The notes below the pieces were generated by a model. It was not told the origin of the DNA and made no database searches. It saw nothing but the letters and a program-made list of their open reading frames with translations. The position numbers and the translations under genes are program-made. A stretch of 12,852 nucleotides of DNA from Gemmatimonadales bacterium. Lineage in GTDB: Bacteria > Gemmatimonadota > Gemmatimonadetes > Gemmatimonadales > GWC2-71-9. Below, in pieces: positions 1-8,043 of this stretch. Positions within the stretch are counted from its first letter, which is position 1. Each line of letters begins with the position of its first letter. The stretch spans positions 1 to 12,852 of the forward strand of contig JAICPP010000082.1 of assembly GCA_025929805.1 (NCBI GenBank), read 5' to 3'.

Positions 1-2
1 GG

Positions 3-2156
3 GAACGCGCCCGCTATCATCTTGCCCGGTGGGCACCCCTGTTCGGCGTCGCCTTGCTGACCTATCTGGCGTTTCCACCCCACATCGGTGTCGGAACTCC
101 GCTGCCGGCGATCGGTACGATCTCAAAGCGGTCCGTAGTCGCCCCGTTCACCTTCGAGGTGCGGAAGACGCCGGCCGAGGTTGCCCGCGAGGGTGAGTCC
201 CGCGCACTCACCGCCCAGCCGGTCTATCGATTCATTCCTACTGCGTACGATTCCTCTCTGGCTGCTGCCCGCGGGTTCTTTGCGGACCTGGAGCAAGCCG
301 CCGAAGCCAGCGGTCCTGACTCGGTAGCCGCTGTCGTAGCCGCCCGTATCCGGCTCGGGTCGGAGGAGAACAAGTTCCTCACCGATTCGACCAACCGCCG
401 GCAGATCCAGGAAGTCTTTACCCACTTCCTGGCTGAAGCGCTCTCCCGTGGAGTCGCCGACGCCGGCGCCATCCGGGGCGAAGTCAGTCCGGTCATAGCT
501 CTCCGCCGGGGCGAGACCGAGCGCATCATCCCGCGCGACTCGATTCTGACGTTTGCCGATCTCATGGAGCAGGCTGAAGCCGCCGGCATCAACCTGCCTA
601 CTGCCGTGGGACAGCGCACGCTCCGGCGCCTGGTAGGGGCCTTCTACCATCCGACCATCGTGCTCGATCCGCTGGTAACCGCCGCACGGCGCGAGCAGCT
701 CCGGGGCAGCGTCGATCCGGTGAAGTATTCCGTCCGCACCGGCGAGCGCATCGTGCGGACCGGTGAGCCGATCACCGAAGAGGTGCATGCCAAGCTGGTG
801 ACTCTGCTCGAGGAGCACCGGCGGCGGGGCACCGGCGGGCTGGCGGCCCGCAGCGCCGCGGGCTCGCTCCTTTTCAACGCGCTGGTCCTCACCGGTTTCT
901 GGCTTCTGATCGTGTTCTACCGCCGGGAGAGCTACGCCCACCTCCGGGAGATGGTCTTCTTCGGAGCGCTCTTCGCGCTGGTTGTGCTGCTCACCGCCGT
1001 CCTCACCCGACTCGTGCCCGGCCGCCCCGAACTGGTACCGATTCCATTCGTCGCCATCCTCATGACCATGCTTTACAACGGGTGGGTGGGAGTCTTTGCA
1101 GCGGTGACTCTGGCCATTCTCCTGGACGGCCAATGGGCCCTGCGGGAGAGCTACGTGCTGTTCTTCGGACTGGTGACGGGCGTGGCCGGTGCGGTCGGCA
1201 TTCGGGTGGTGCGCCGCCGGCGCCATCTCTATGTAACCATCGGAGTAGTGGCCGGGGCCGGTATCCTGGCGACCATTGCCGTCGGGCTGGTGCAGGGCTG
1301 GTCGACGAGCACCATCGTCGGCAGCGCTCTTCTGGATCTGGTGATTGCGCTGGCCAGCGCCGCCCTCGCCATGATCGTCATGCCGCTCGCCGAGTCCGCG
1401 ACCCGCATCACGACCGATCTCACCTTGCTGGAGCTGTCCGACCTGGGCCGCCCGCTGCTGCGCCGCTTGGCTTTGGAAGCCCCCGGCACCTGGGCCCACA
1501 GCCTAGCCATGGCAAGTCTGTGCGAGTCGGCCTGCAACATCATCGGGGCAAACGGGCTCCTCGCCCGGGTGGGCTGCTACTATCACGACATCGGCAAGCT
1601 GGCCAACCCGGGCCATTTCATGGAGAATCAGGGCAGTGCGCCCAATCCTCATGACCAATTGAGCCCCCGAGAATCGGCCAAGATCATCCGAAATCACGTA
1701 ACCGACGGGATAGCGTTGGCCGAAGCGGCCGCATTGCCCGAAGTTGTAAAAGCCTTTATTCCCGAACACCATGGGACAACATACATCACCTATTTTCTCA
1801 GCAGGGCCAGAGGCAATGACCCAGACGGTCGCGTGGATCCCGCTGAGTTCCGCTATCCCGGGCCCCGGCCCCAGTCCGCGGAGACTGCTGTGGCCATGCT
1901 GGCCGATTCGGCGGAGGCGGCCGTGCGAGTCCTGAATAATCCGACCCCGGAAGCGGTGCGAAACGCCATCGAGCACCTGGTGCAGCAGAAGATGGGATCC
2001 GGGCAGCTGGACGACGCGCCGCTCACCTTGCGGGATCTCGACAGGATCAGGCGCGAGTTCGCTCGGGTCATGTCCGGTACCTACCACAAGCGAATCGGCT
2101 ACCCTCGGCCCAGCGGCAGCGTTACCCCGGAATTCCAGCCGGCCGAGCGTGAGTGA
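3..2156 (+). CDS. pgpH: PgpH/YqfF-type 7TM HD-domain phosphodiesterase (5' partial)
   Basis: This is a membrane-anchored HD hydrolase. Characterised relatives (PgpH in Listeria, YqfF in Bacillus) hydrolyse cyclic-di-AMP. The frame is open to the left edge: codons before the TTG at 54 encode a hydrophobic stretch (WAPLFGVALLTYLAF) that looks like the first membrane anchor, so the true start lies outside the window. The order is anchor, a long extracytoplasmic 7TMR-HDED-like region (to about base 850), a run of hydrophobic helices (about 865-1450), then a cytoplasmic HD domain. HD landmarks are HS at 1497-1502, HDIGK at 1584-1598, EHHGT at about 1764-1778 and a late ADSAEAA motif. The preceding EAPGTWAHS and following YYHDIGK match the PgpH family signature. 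The 3' end overlaps ybeY by 8 bp, the pgpH-ybeY order known from Firmicutes; phoH would be the expected gene to the left. The family call is strong; c-di-AMP as substrate is inferred. Confidence 0.92.
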   Translation, partial: ERARYHLARWAPLFGVALLTYLAFPPHIGVGTPLPAIGTISKRSVVAPFTFEVRKTPAEVAREGESRALTAQPVYRFIPTAYDSSLAAARGFFADLEQAAEASGPDSVAAVVAARIRLGSEENKFLTDSTNRRQIQEVFTHFLAEALSRGVADAGAIRGEVSPVIALRRGETERIIPRDSILTFADLMEQAEAAGINLPTAVGQRTLRRLVGAFYHPTIVLDPLVTAARREQLRGSVDPVKYSVRTGERIVRTGEPITEEVHAKLVTLLEEHRRRGTGGLAARSAAGSLLFNALVLTGFWLLIVFYRRESYAHLREMVFFGALFALVVLLTAVLTRLVPGRPELVPIPFVAILMTMLYNGWVGVFAAVTLAILLDGQWALRESYVLFFGLVTGVAGAVGIRVVRRRRHLYVTIGVVAGAGILATIAVGLVQGWSTSTIVGSALLDLVIALASAALAMIVMPLAESATRITTDLTLLELSDLGRPLLRRLALEAPGTWAHSLAMASLCESACNIIGANGLLARVGCYYHDIGKLANPGHFMENQGSAPNPHDQLSPRESAKIIRNHVTDGIALAEAAALPEVVKAFIPEHHGTTYITYFLSRARGNDPDGRVDPAEFRYPGPRPQSAETAVAMLADSAEAAVRVLNNPTPEAVRNAIEHLVQQKMGSGQLDDAPLTLRDLDRIRREFARVMSGTYHKRIGYPRPSGSVTPEFQPAERE

Positions 2157-2565
2157 AGTCGTCGTGAGTGGCAGTCGCCTGCCCTTGTCGCGCGCGCTGG
2201 TTCGCCGGGTGGTCCGCGAGGTTCTCCGCCGCGAACGCCGCGATGCGCTGATCTCGGTCACGTTCGTGGGCCGTGACCGGATGCGCCGGCTCAATGCCGA
2301 GCACAAGGGCCATGATGAGCCCACCGATGTGCTCACCTTTGCGCTCAGGGATCCGGCCGGTCTTGCGATCGGCGATGTCTACATCTGCCCCTGGGTAGCC
2401 CGCCGGGAGGCCCGAGCCCGCTCGATCTCCGCTCGGGAGGAGCTGATCCGGTTGGTGATCCATGGAACGTTGCACGCCCTCGGCCGTGATCACCCCGACG
2501 GAACGGCGCGCACGCGTTCGCCAATGTGGCGGCGGCAGGAGCGCTATGTGGAGGCGCTCGCATGA
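2149..2565 (+). CDS. ybeY: Endoribonuclease/rRNA maturation factor YbeY
   Basis: YbeY is a UPF0054 zinc-dependent protein needed for 16S rRNA 3'-end maturation and late 70S ribosome quality control. The signature H-G-T-L-H-A-L-G-R-D-H is intact, with metal ligands H105, H109 and H115. The upstream family motifs TDVLTFAL and IGDVYIC are also present. The 138 aa are somewhat shorter than the usual 150-160, mostly at the N-terminus. The start is GTG at 2149, inside the last codons of the previous gene; a second in-frame GTG at 2164 is an alternative. The stop overlaps the next gene's ATG (ATGA). In proteobacteria ybeY sits next to the CorC-like ybeX, in Firmicutes next to yqfF; this locus has both neighbours. 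Confidence 0.95.
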   Translation: MSEVVVSGSRLPLSRALVRRVVREVLRRERRDALISVTFVGRDRMRRLNAEHKGHDEPTDVLTFALRDPAGLAIGDVYICPWVARREARARSISAREELIRLVIHGTLHALGRDHPDGTARTRSPMWRRQERYVEALA

Positions 2566-3758
2566 TCGCCATGCTTCAGCTGTTCATAGCGCCTCTGGTT
2601 GCCGCGTTGCTCACTCTCTGGGCCGCATGGCTCGCGTTGGCGGCGGAGTCCGATGCCGAACTGCCGCGTTCTCTCAGTGGGCAGCTCGGTGTCGCGGGTG
2701 GGGCGGGGAGCATTTCCCGGAACCTCCACGTCGCGCATCTCGCTCTGCTGATGCTGGCGGGCGCGGCAGCGGGCGCCGCCGTCGCATGGTGGGCATGGTC
2801 CCCGGCACTCGGTTTGGTGCGACTGTTTTTGGCGGTGCTCCTGGTCTGGGTGGTGGGCGATCTCGTGCCCCGGCTCCTAGCGGCCGTGGCGCCGGAGCTC
2901 ACCGTGGCCGCTCGGAGGGGAGCGATCGCCACATTGGTGCCGTTCCGGCCATTGCTCCGGCTGGCCGCCTGGGCGGACGAGAGGGCCCGAGCCAGGGCTC
3001 CCGCTACCACCAGCCGCAAGTCGGGCGAAGCCCAGCGAGACATGCTGCTCGGCGTGTTCTCGCTGGCCGATACCACGGTCGCCGAGGTGATGACTCCTCG
3101 CATGGACATCGTAGCCGTCGATCTGACGGCCGAGCGCGACGAGGTGGTCCGAACGCTCCGGAGCTCGGAGCACGCTCGCATTCTGGTAAACGACGGCAAT
3201 CCCGATGCGGTGGTGGGTGTGATCTACGCCAAGGATATCCTGGCGGTCGGACCGGAGGATCCGCGGCCCTGGCACGCCCTCATCCGGCCGGCAGCATTCG
3301 TTCCTGAAGGCAAGACTCTCGATCGTCAGCTCCGCGACTTTCAGCGGGGCCCCAGCCATCTGGCAGTAGTGGTGGATGAGTTCGGCGGAACCGCCGGCAT
3401 CGTGACGCTGGAGGACATCCTCGAGGAGATTGTCGGCGAGATCCAGGACGAGTACGACACCGACGAGGTCACCCCGATCCAGGTGGTGAAGGAGGACCAG
3501 TGGCGGGTGGAAGGCGGCGTGGCCCTGGCCGAGCTCGAGGCTGCCCTGGGCCACAGCTTCGACCGGGACGATGTGAGCACGGTCGGCGGCCTGGTCCTGG
3601 CGGAGTTCGGCCGGGTGCCTCGCTCGGGCGAGTCCATCGATGTGGAGGGCTACCGCGTGGTGGTCGAGCATGTGGTCCGCCGGAGGATAAAGCGGATTGG
3701 AGTTCATCGCCTTCCGGCTGAGGTATCCGTGGCTCACCCGGAACGGGCGGCGCGATGA
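2562..3758 (+). CDS. CNNM/CorC-family membrane protein with CBS pair (first copy)
   Basis: A 398-aa protein of the hemolysin C/CorC/CNNM type, a family tied to Mg2+ (and sometimes Co2+) homeostasis. Three or four hydrophobic segments in the first ~130 residues look like a diverged DUF21 domain: LAAES resembles the SASE motif and GDLVPRLLA the GE-x-x-PK motif. A CBS pair begins at EVMTPRMD (M177), then the hallmark DEFGGTAGIVTLEDILEEIV, then a C-terminal CorC_HlyC domain (about 315-390). I start it at ATG 2562 because this gives a 4-bp ATGA overlap with ybeY and a hydrophobic N-terminus; an in-frame GTG at 2526 would extend into ybeY. It again overlaps its downstream paralogue by 4 bp. Whether it transports or only senses is unknown. 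Confidence 0.9.
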   Translation: MIAMLQLFIAPLVAALLTLWAAWLALAAESDAELPRSLSGQLGVAGGAGSISRNLHVAHLALLMLAGAAAGAAVAWWAWSPALGLVRLFLAVLLVWVVGDLVPRLLAAVAPELTVAARRGAIATLVPFRPLLRLAAWADERARARAPATTSRKSGEAQRDMLLGVFSLADTTVAEVMTPRMDIVAVDLTAERDEVVRTLRSSEHARILVNDGNPDAVVGVIYAKDILAVGPEDPRPWHALIRPAAFVPEGKTLDRQLRDFQRGPSHLAVVVDEFGGTAGIVTLEDILEEIVGEIQDEYDTDEVTPIQVVKEDQWRVEGGVALAELEAALGHSFDRDDVSTVGGLVLAEFGRVPRSGESIDVEGYRVVVEHVVRRRIKRIGVHRLPAEVSVAHPERAAR

Positions 3759-4948
3759 TCTGGCTCGCGATCGCGCTGGGCGTCGCACTTACGGTCTTTG
3801 GAGCCACTGCCGGCGCGGCTCTCATCACCGTGAGCCGGGCAGAGCTCACCCGGGCGGTAGGGCGCCGGCTTCGTGGTGCGTCCGCGTCACTCGCAGGACT
3901 GGCCCAGATCGACAATTACCTGACGGCTGCCTCGGCCACCACTTCCCTCGGCGTGCTGTTGCTCGGGGCCGCCGTACCAGGCCTGCTGGCGGGCACCAGC
4001 GCGCCGCGCTCTCTGGTGGCCTTCGTGCTGCTCGCGGTACCGCTGGTCCTCTTCGCGGCGTATATGGTCCCCCGCTGGTTGACCCAACCGAGAGCCGAAG
4101 GCGTGGCGGACCGGGTCATTCCGATTCTCCGCCCCTGGTCGAGAATTTTGGGCCTCCTGCTCCCGGCCCGTACGGCGACCCGGCCCACCGACCTACGATC
4201 GATCTGGCGGGAGGGTGCCGCGGTTGGGGTGGAAGACGACGACGAGCTCATGATGGTGGGAGGAGTCATGGCGTTCAGCTCCCGGCCGGTGCGCGAGGTG
4301 ATGACGCCGCGTACCGACATCGTGGCTATCGAGGAGAACGCCCCGCTGGAGGAAATCCGGCTGGTATTCGCCGGCAGCGGCTACAGCCGTATCCCCGTGA
4401 TCCGGGGAAACCTGGATGAGATCATCGGGATGCTGCACGCCTTCGACCTGTTCAAGCTCGAGCCGGGTGATCCGCTCCCGATCCGTCCGGTGGCGGTCAC
4501 CCCGGCCAGCCGAACCTGCGGCGATCTGCTACTGGATATGCAGCGGGAACGGCGGCACCTCGCCGTGGTGCTCGACGAGTTCGGCGGCACCCTTGGCATC
4601 GCCACCCTGGAGGATCTGCTCGAGGAGCTGGTGGGAGAGATCTTCGACGAGCACGATGAAGAGGTTCGTCCGGCTCCGGCCAGCACGCCGACATTGTTTG
4701 AGACCGATGGGAACGTATCGATTCAGGCGATCGAAGAGCGTTTCGGTGTATCTCTGCCGTCGGGCCGCAGCACTACAATCGGCGGGTTGCTGGTCGAGTG
4801 GGCCGGACGCATTCCCAATGCGGGTGAACGGTTTTTTGTCCAGGGTCTGGAGTTCGACGTGTTGCAGGCCTCGCTCACCCGAATCGAGCGCCTGCTGATC
4901 CGCTCAGGGGCAACCACAGCGGTTCAGCTCTCCCCCAACACCCCATGA
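3755..4948 (+). CDS. CNNM/CorC-family membrane protein with CBS pair (second copy)
   Basis: A 397-aa paralogue of the preceding gene. The N-terminal ~130 residues hold about three membrane segments with a DUF21-like opening (short loop after the first helix, then ITVSRAEL). The CBS pair starts at EVMTPRTD (M183) and contains DEFGGTLGIATLEDLLEELVGE, the CorC-family signature. A CorC_HlyC domain follows to about residue 385. The two copies are close in the CBS part but clearly different in the membrane part, which suggests an old duplication rather than a recent one. Both gene borders are ATGA overlaps, so translational coupling within a single transcript is likely. Mg2+ efflux or uptake support is the inferred role. 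Confidence 0.9.
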   Translation: MIWLAIALGVALTVFGATAGAALITVSRAELTRAVGRRLRGASASLAGLAQIDNYLTAASATTSLGVLLLGAAVPGLLAGTSAPRSLVAFVLLAVPLVLFAAYMVPRWLTQPRAEGVADRVIPILRPWSRILGLLLPARTATRPTDLRSIWREGAAVGVEDDDELMMVGGVMAFSSRPVREVMTPRTDIVAIEENAPLEEIRLVFAGSGYSRIPVIRGNLDEIIGMLHAFDLFKLEPGDPLPIRPVAVTPASRTCGDLLLDMQRERRHLAVVLDEFGGTLGIATLEDLLEELVGEIFDEHDEEVRPAPASTPTLFETDGNVSIQAIEERFGVSLPSGRSTTIGGLLVEWAGRIPNAGERFFVQGLEFDVLQASLTRIERLLIRSGATTAVQLSPNTP

Positions 4949-6273
4949 GGAAGCTTCTCGACCGGATGGTCGATCTGGTCCGCCGAGGTGAGCTTGGCAT
5001 GTTCACCCGGCGCGCCCACGACATCGAGCCGGCCGACCTCGCCGAAGTACTCACCGCTCTGGATGAAAAGGAGCGGGTGAGCGTGGTACAGGCCCTCCCT
5101 CCCGAGCTGTCCAGTCAGGCCCTGGCCGAGATGTCCGATGAGGCGCATGCGGGAGAAACCCTGGCCGCGCTGGATCCGGACCTGGCCGCGGAGATCGTCG
5201 ACGAGTTGGACGACGACGACGCGGCGGACATCCTGGGCGAGCTGGACCCCAGCAAGCAGGAGCAGATCCTTTCCGCGGTCGAGGACCGCACCGAGGTCGA
5301 CCAACTCCTTCGCTACGACGAGGAGACCGCGGGCGGGCTGATGACCACCCACATGGTGGTGGTTCGGGACACGGCCACCGGCGGTGAAGCGCTGGAGGAG
5401 ATCCGCCGGCAGGCGGAGGAGGTCGAGGACTTCTATCAGGTGTTCGTGGTGGATAGCGAGCGGCGGCTGGTGGGAACGTTGCCGTTCAAGGACCTCGTGA
5501 TCAGCCGGCCGGAACGGCCGGTGCGCGAGTTCATGATCGAGGCCGACATCTTCGTGACGCCGGATCTCGACCAGGAAGAGGTGGCCCGACTGATGGCTCG
5601 CTACAACCTGCCCAGCGTCGCCGTGGTGGACGAATTGGGTCGGCTGCTGGGCCGGGTGACCTTCGACGATGTCATCGATGTGGTCGAAGCGGAAACCACT
5701 GAGGACCTGCTCAAGTTCGGCGGTGTCTCACCCGACGAGGAGCTGGCGGCAGACTGGAAGATGTCGGTGCGGAGCCGATTGCCCTGGCTCTCCGTCAATC
5801 TCGGCACCGCGTTTCTGGCCGGGGCGGTCGTGTATTCGTTCCAGCACACCATTCAGCGCACCCTCGCGCTCGCGGTATGGATGCCGATCATTGCCGGCAT
5901 GGGTGGGAACGCGGGCACCCAGGCGCTGGCAGTAACGGTCCGGCGCCTCGCGTTGGGACTGATCCCGGTGAACGTGTTCACCCAGGTGGTGGGCAAGGAG
6001 ATCCTGGTCGGAGTGATCAACGGGCTCGCTATAGGATCGGTGGTCGGGACGGTGGCCGCGCTGACCGGGGACGCCCCTCTGCTCGGGCTGGTGGTCTTCC
6101 TGGCCATGGTCGGGAATCTGATGGTCGCCGGGTTCGCCGGCGCGTTCATCCCCATCCTGCTCGAGCGCTTCGGGGTCGATCCGGCGGTGGCGTCGTCCAT
6201 CTTCGTGACCACTTTCACCGACGTGTGTGGCTTCCTGCTGCTGCTCGGGTTGGCTGGTTGGATGCTGCTTTGA
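4945..6273 (+). CDS. mgtE: Magnesium transporter MgtE
   Basis: A 442-aa Mg2+ channel/transporter of the MgtE (SLC41-like) family. Domains in order: an N-terminal superhelical MgtE_N domain (about 15-120, with IEPADLAEVL), a CBS pair (about 125-255) that closes the pore when bound to Mg2+, a linker helix, and a five-helix membrane domain (about 275-442). The pore signature GMGGNAGTQ is at residues 318-326. An aspartate at about 426 in the last helix (FTDVCGF) matches the conserved ion-selecting Asp of the family. The length is typical. ATG 4945 overlaps the previous stop by 4 bp, so no separate promoter or Mg2+ riboswitch leader precedes it; regulation would be at the operon level and through its own CBS Mg2+ sensor. 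Confidence 0.96.
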   Translation: MRKLLDRMVDLVRRGELGMFTRRAHDIEPADLAEVLTALDEKERVSVVQALPPELSSQALAEMSDEAHAGETLAALDPDLAAEIVDELDDDDAADILGELDPSKQEQILSAVEDRTEVDQLLRYDEETAGGLMTTHMVVVRDTATGGEALEEIRRQAEEVEDFYQVFVVDSERRLVGTLPFKDLVISRPERPVREFMIEADIFVTPDLDQEEVARLMARYNLPSVAVVDELGRLLGRVTFDDVIDVVEAETTEDLLKFGGVSPDEELAADWKMSVRSRLPWLSVNLGTAFLAGAVVYSFQHTIQRTLALAVWMPIIAGMGGNAGTQALAVTVRRLALGLIPVNVFTQVVGKEILVGVINGLAIGSVVGTVAALTGDAPLLGLVVFLAMVGNLMVAGFAGAFIPILLERFGVDPAVASSIFVTTFTDVCGFLLLLGLAGWMLL

Positions 6274-6276
6274 GGG

Positions 6277-6299
6277 AGTCGCCAGTCCTCAGTCGCCAG
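6277..6299. repeat. 9-bp direct repeat AGTCGCCAG just after the mgtE stop
   Basis: AGTCGCCAG occurs at 6277-6285 and again at 6291-6299, a 14-bp period, starting three bases after the mgtE stop codon. Function unknown. Short-period repeats also follow other plus-strand genes in this window (see 11950-11990 and 12563-12594). Confidence 0.6.
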
Positions 6300-6355
6300 C
6301 TATCGATCGCCTATCGGACAGCGCGAATTGATTGGTGCCGCCTTCCTGCGCGATG

Positions 6356-6371
6356 TTGGCGTTCACGCCAA
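6356..6371. promoter_or_regulatory. Perfect palindrome before the SulP gene
   Basis: TTGGCG-TTCA-CGCCAA is a 6-bp perfect inverted repeat with a 4-nt loop, ending 19 bases before the SulP GTG. It could be an operator or a leader hairpin. A weak -10-like TAGACT (6372-6377) touches its right side but has no good -35. There is no following T-run, so it is not a canonical terminator for mgtE. Confidence 0.35.
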
Positions 6372-6390
6372 TAGACTGTAAAGAGACCGC

Positions 6391-8043
6391 GTGCTCGTCC
6401 CCAAGCTGGTCACGACCCTCAGGACATATACCCGCGACCAATTCGTCGGCGACCTCACCGCCGGCCTGATCGTCGGAATTGTGGCGCTGCCCTTGGCGAT
6501 CGCATTTGCCATCGCCAGCGGCGTCACTCCCGACCGGGGGCTCTACACCGCAGTCATCGCCGGCTTTCTGATCTCGGCGCTGGGGGGATCCCGAGTTCAG
6601 ATCGGTGGTCCGACCGGCGCGTTCGTCGTGATCGTCTACGGCATCGTCCAGCAGCACGGTATCGATGGGCTCACCACGGCCACGATCATGGGCGGTCTCC
6701 TGCTCATCGGATTTGGACTGGCCAAACTCGGGGCCGCAATCAAGTTCATCCCCTACCCGGTGGTAACCGGGTTTACCTCGGGCATCGCGGTCATTCTCAT
6801 CGTCCAACAAGTGCGCGATCTGCTGGGGCTCCGGCTCGCCAGCGCGCCCCCTGAAGTCGTCGAGCGGCTGAGTCTGTACGCGGCGAACCTTGGTACCGTG
6901 AACTATCATGCCGTCGCGTTGTCCGCCGTCACCGTGCTGATCATCCGCTTCTGGCCCCGGCTCAGCCGGAAGGTACCGGCCCCATTCGTGGCCCTGCTCG
7001 CCACCACGATCGTGGCGCGAATGCTGGAGCTGCCGGTAGAAACCATCGGCACCCGGTTCGGCAAGATAGAGGCGGGATTCCCCACCATTTCATTCCCCAA
7101 TGTGTCACTGGGTCAGCTGCGCGAGCTGGTCGGCCCGGCACTGGCCATCGCGGCGCTCGGCGGTGTGGAATCGCTGCTCTCTGCGGTGGTGGCCGACGGC
7201 ATGATCGGGGGACGGCACCGGTCCAACATGGAGCTCGTGGCTCAAGGCGTCGCCAACGTGGTGACGCCACTCTTCGGCGGAATTCCAGCCACTGGGGCCA
7301 TTGCCCGAACCGCCACCAATGTTAAGAGCGGTGGGAAAACACCGGTCGCCGGCATAGTGCACGCGATCACTCTGCTCCTGATCACGCTCTTTTTCGGCCG
7401 ACTCGCCGCGCTGATCCCGCTGGCCACCCTGGCCGCCATCGTGTTCTGGGTAGCGTATCGGATGGCGGAGTGGCAGGTTTTCAGGAGCGAGCTCAGCGCG
7501 CCCAAGAGCGATGCCATCGTCATGGTGACGACGTTTCTCCTGACGGTCCTCGTCGATTTGACCATGGGCATCGGGGTAGGAATGGTGCTGGCATCCTTCC
7601 TCTTCATGAAACGAATGGCCGAGGTCACCAATGTGACCATGGTCTCGCAGGAGTTTCAGGATCCCAGGCCGAGCCCTGACGATTCGGGGGCGATCTACCG
7701 GCGAAAGGTGCCGAAGGGGGTGGAGGTTTATGAGATCAACGGCCCGTTCTTCTTCGGTGCAGCGGAGAAGTTCAAGGACACGCTGTTCGAGGTTTCGAAA
7801 AAGCCGAAGGTGCTGATCGTGCGGATGCGGAACGTGCCGGCAATCGATTCCACGGCCATGCATGCGCTACGCGACCTGGTGCGACGAACCCGGAAGGACG
7901 GCACAGTGGTCCTCCTGTCCGATGTGCACGCGCAGCCCCTGATTGCGCTCGGTCGCTCGGAGCTGCTGGATGAGATCGGGGAGGAGAACCTCTACGGTAA
8001 CATCGACGATGCACTTGCGGCTGCGGAGGCTCGGCTCAAGTGA
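6391..8043 (+). CDS. SulP-family anion transporter with STAS domain
   Basis: A 550-aa inner-membrane anion transporter of the SulP/SLC26 family. Members move sulfate, bicarbonate, or dicarboxylates in symport or exchange; the substrate cannot be read from the sequence. The membrane domain (about 20-410) starts with the typical DLTAGLIVGIVALPLAIAFA and contains QIGGPTGAF (70-78) in the substrate-binding region. A cytoplasmic STAS domain (about 440-545) includes the anti-sigma-antagonist-like IDST (485-488). No carbonic anhydrase is fused. The start is GTG 6391, directly before LVPKLVTTLRTY; the Shine-Dalgarno is weak. It lies 117 bp after mgtE, so it may belong to the same transcript or have its own promoter. 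Confidence 0.94.
   Translation: MLVPKLVTTLRTYTRDQFVGDLTAGLIVGIVALPLAIAFAIASGVTPDRGLYTAVIAGFLISALGGSRVQIGGPTGAFVVIVYGIVQQHGIDGLTTATIMGGLLLIGFGLAKLGAAIKFIPYPVVTGFTSGIAVILIVQQVRDLLGLRLASAPPEVVERLSLYAANLGTVNYHAVALSAVTVLIIRFWPRLSRKVPAPFVALLATTIVARMLELPVETIGTRFGKIEAGFPTISFPNVSLGQLRELVGPALAIAALGGVESLLSAVVADGMIGGRHRSNMELVAQGVANVVTPLFGGIPATGAIARTATNVKSGGKTPVAGIVHAITLLLITLFFGRLAALIPLATLAAIVFWVAYRMAEWQVFRSELSAPKSDAIVMVTTFLLTVLVDLTMGIGVGMVLASFLFMKRMAEVTNVTMVSQEFQDPRPSPDDSGAIYRRKVPKGVEVYEINGPFFFGAAEKFKDTLFEVSKKPKVLIVRMRNVPAIDSTAMHALRDLVRRTRKDGTVVLLSDVHAQPLIALGRSELLDEIGEENLYGNIDDALAAAEARLK

Noticed and set aside
123..1499. Long minus-strand open frame of 458 codons opposite the HD-domain gene
   Set aside because: Antisense shadow typical of high-GC coding sequence; composition is Gly/Glu/Gln/His-rich with no family resemblance, while the plus strand is a clear known protein.
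2877..3788. 303-codon minus-strand frame opposite the first CNNM/CorC gene
   Set aside because: Mirror frame of a confident CBS-domain gene; no recognisable motif.
6328..6356. TTGATT as a -35 for a SulP promoter
   Set aside because: The hexamer 17 bp downstream (CGATGT) does not resemble a -10.
7105..7863. 252-codon minus-strand frame inside the SulP gene
   Set aside because: Rich in His, Asp and Arg with no domain; shadow of the transporter.
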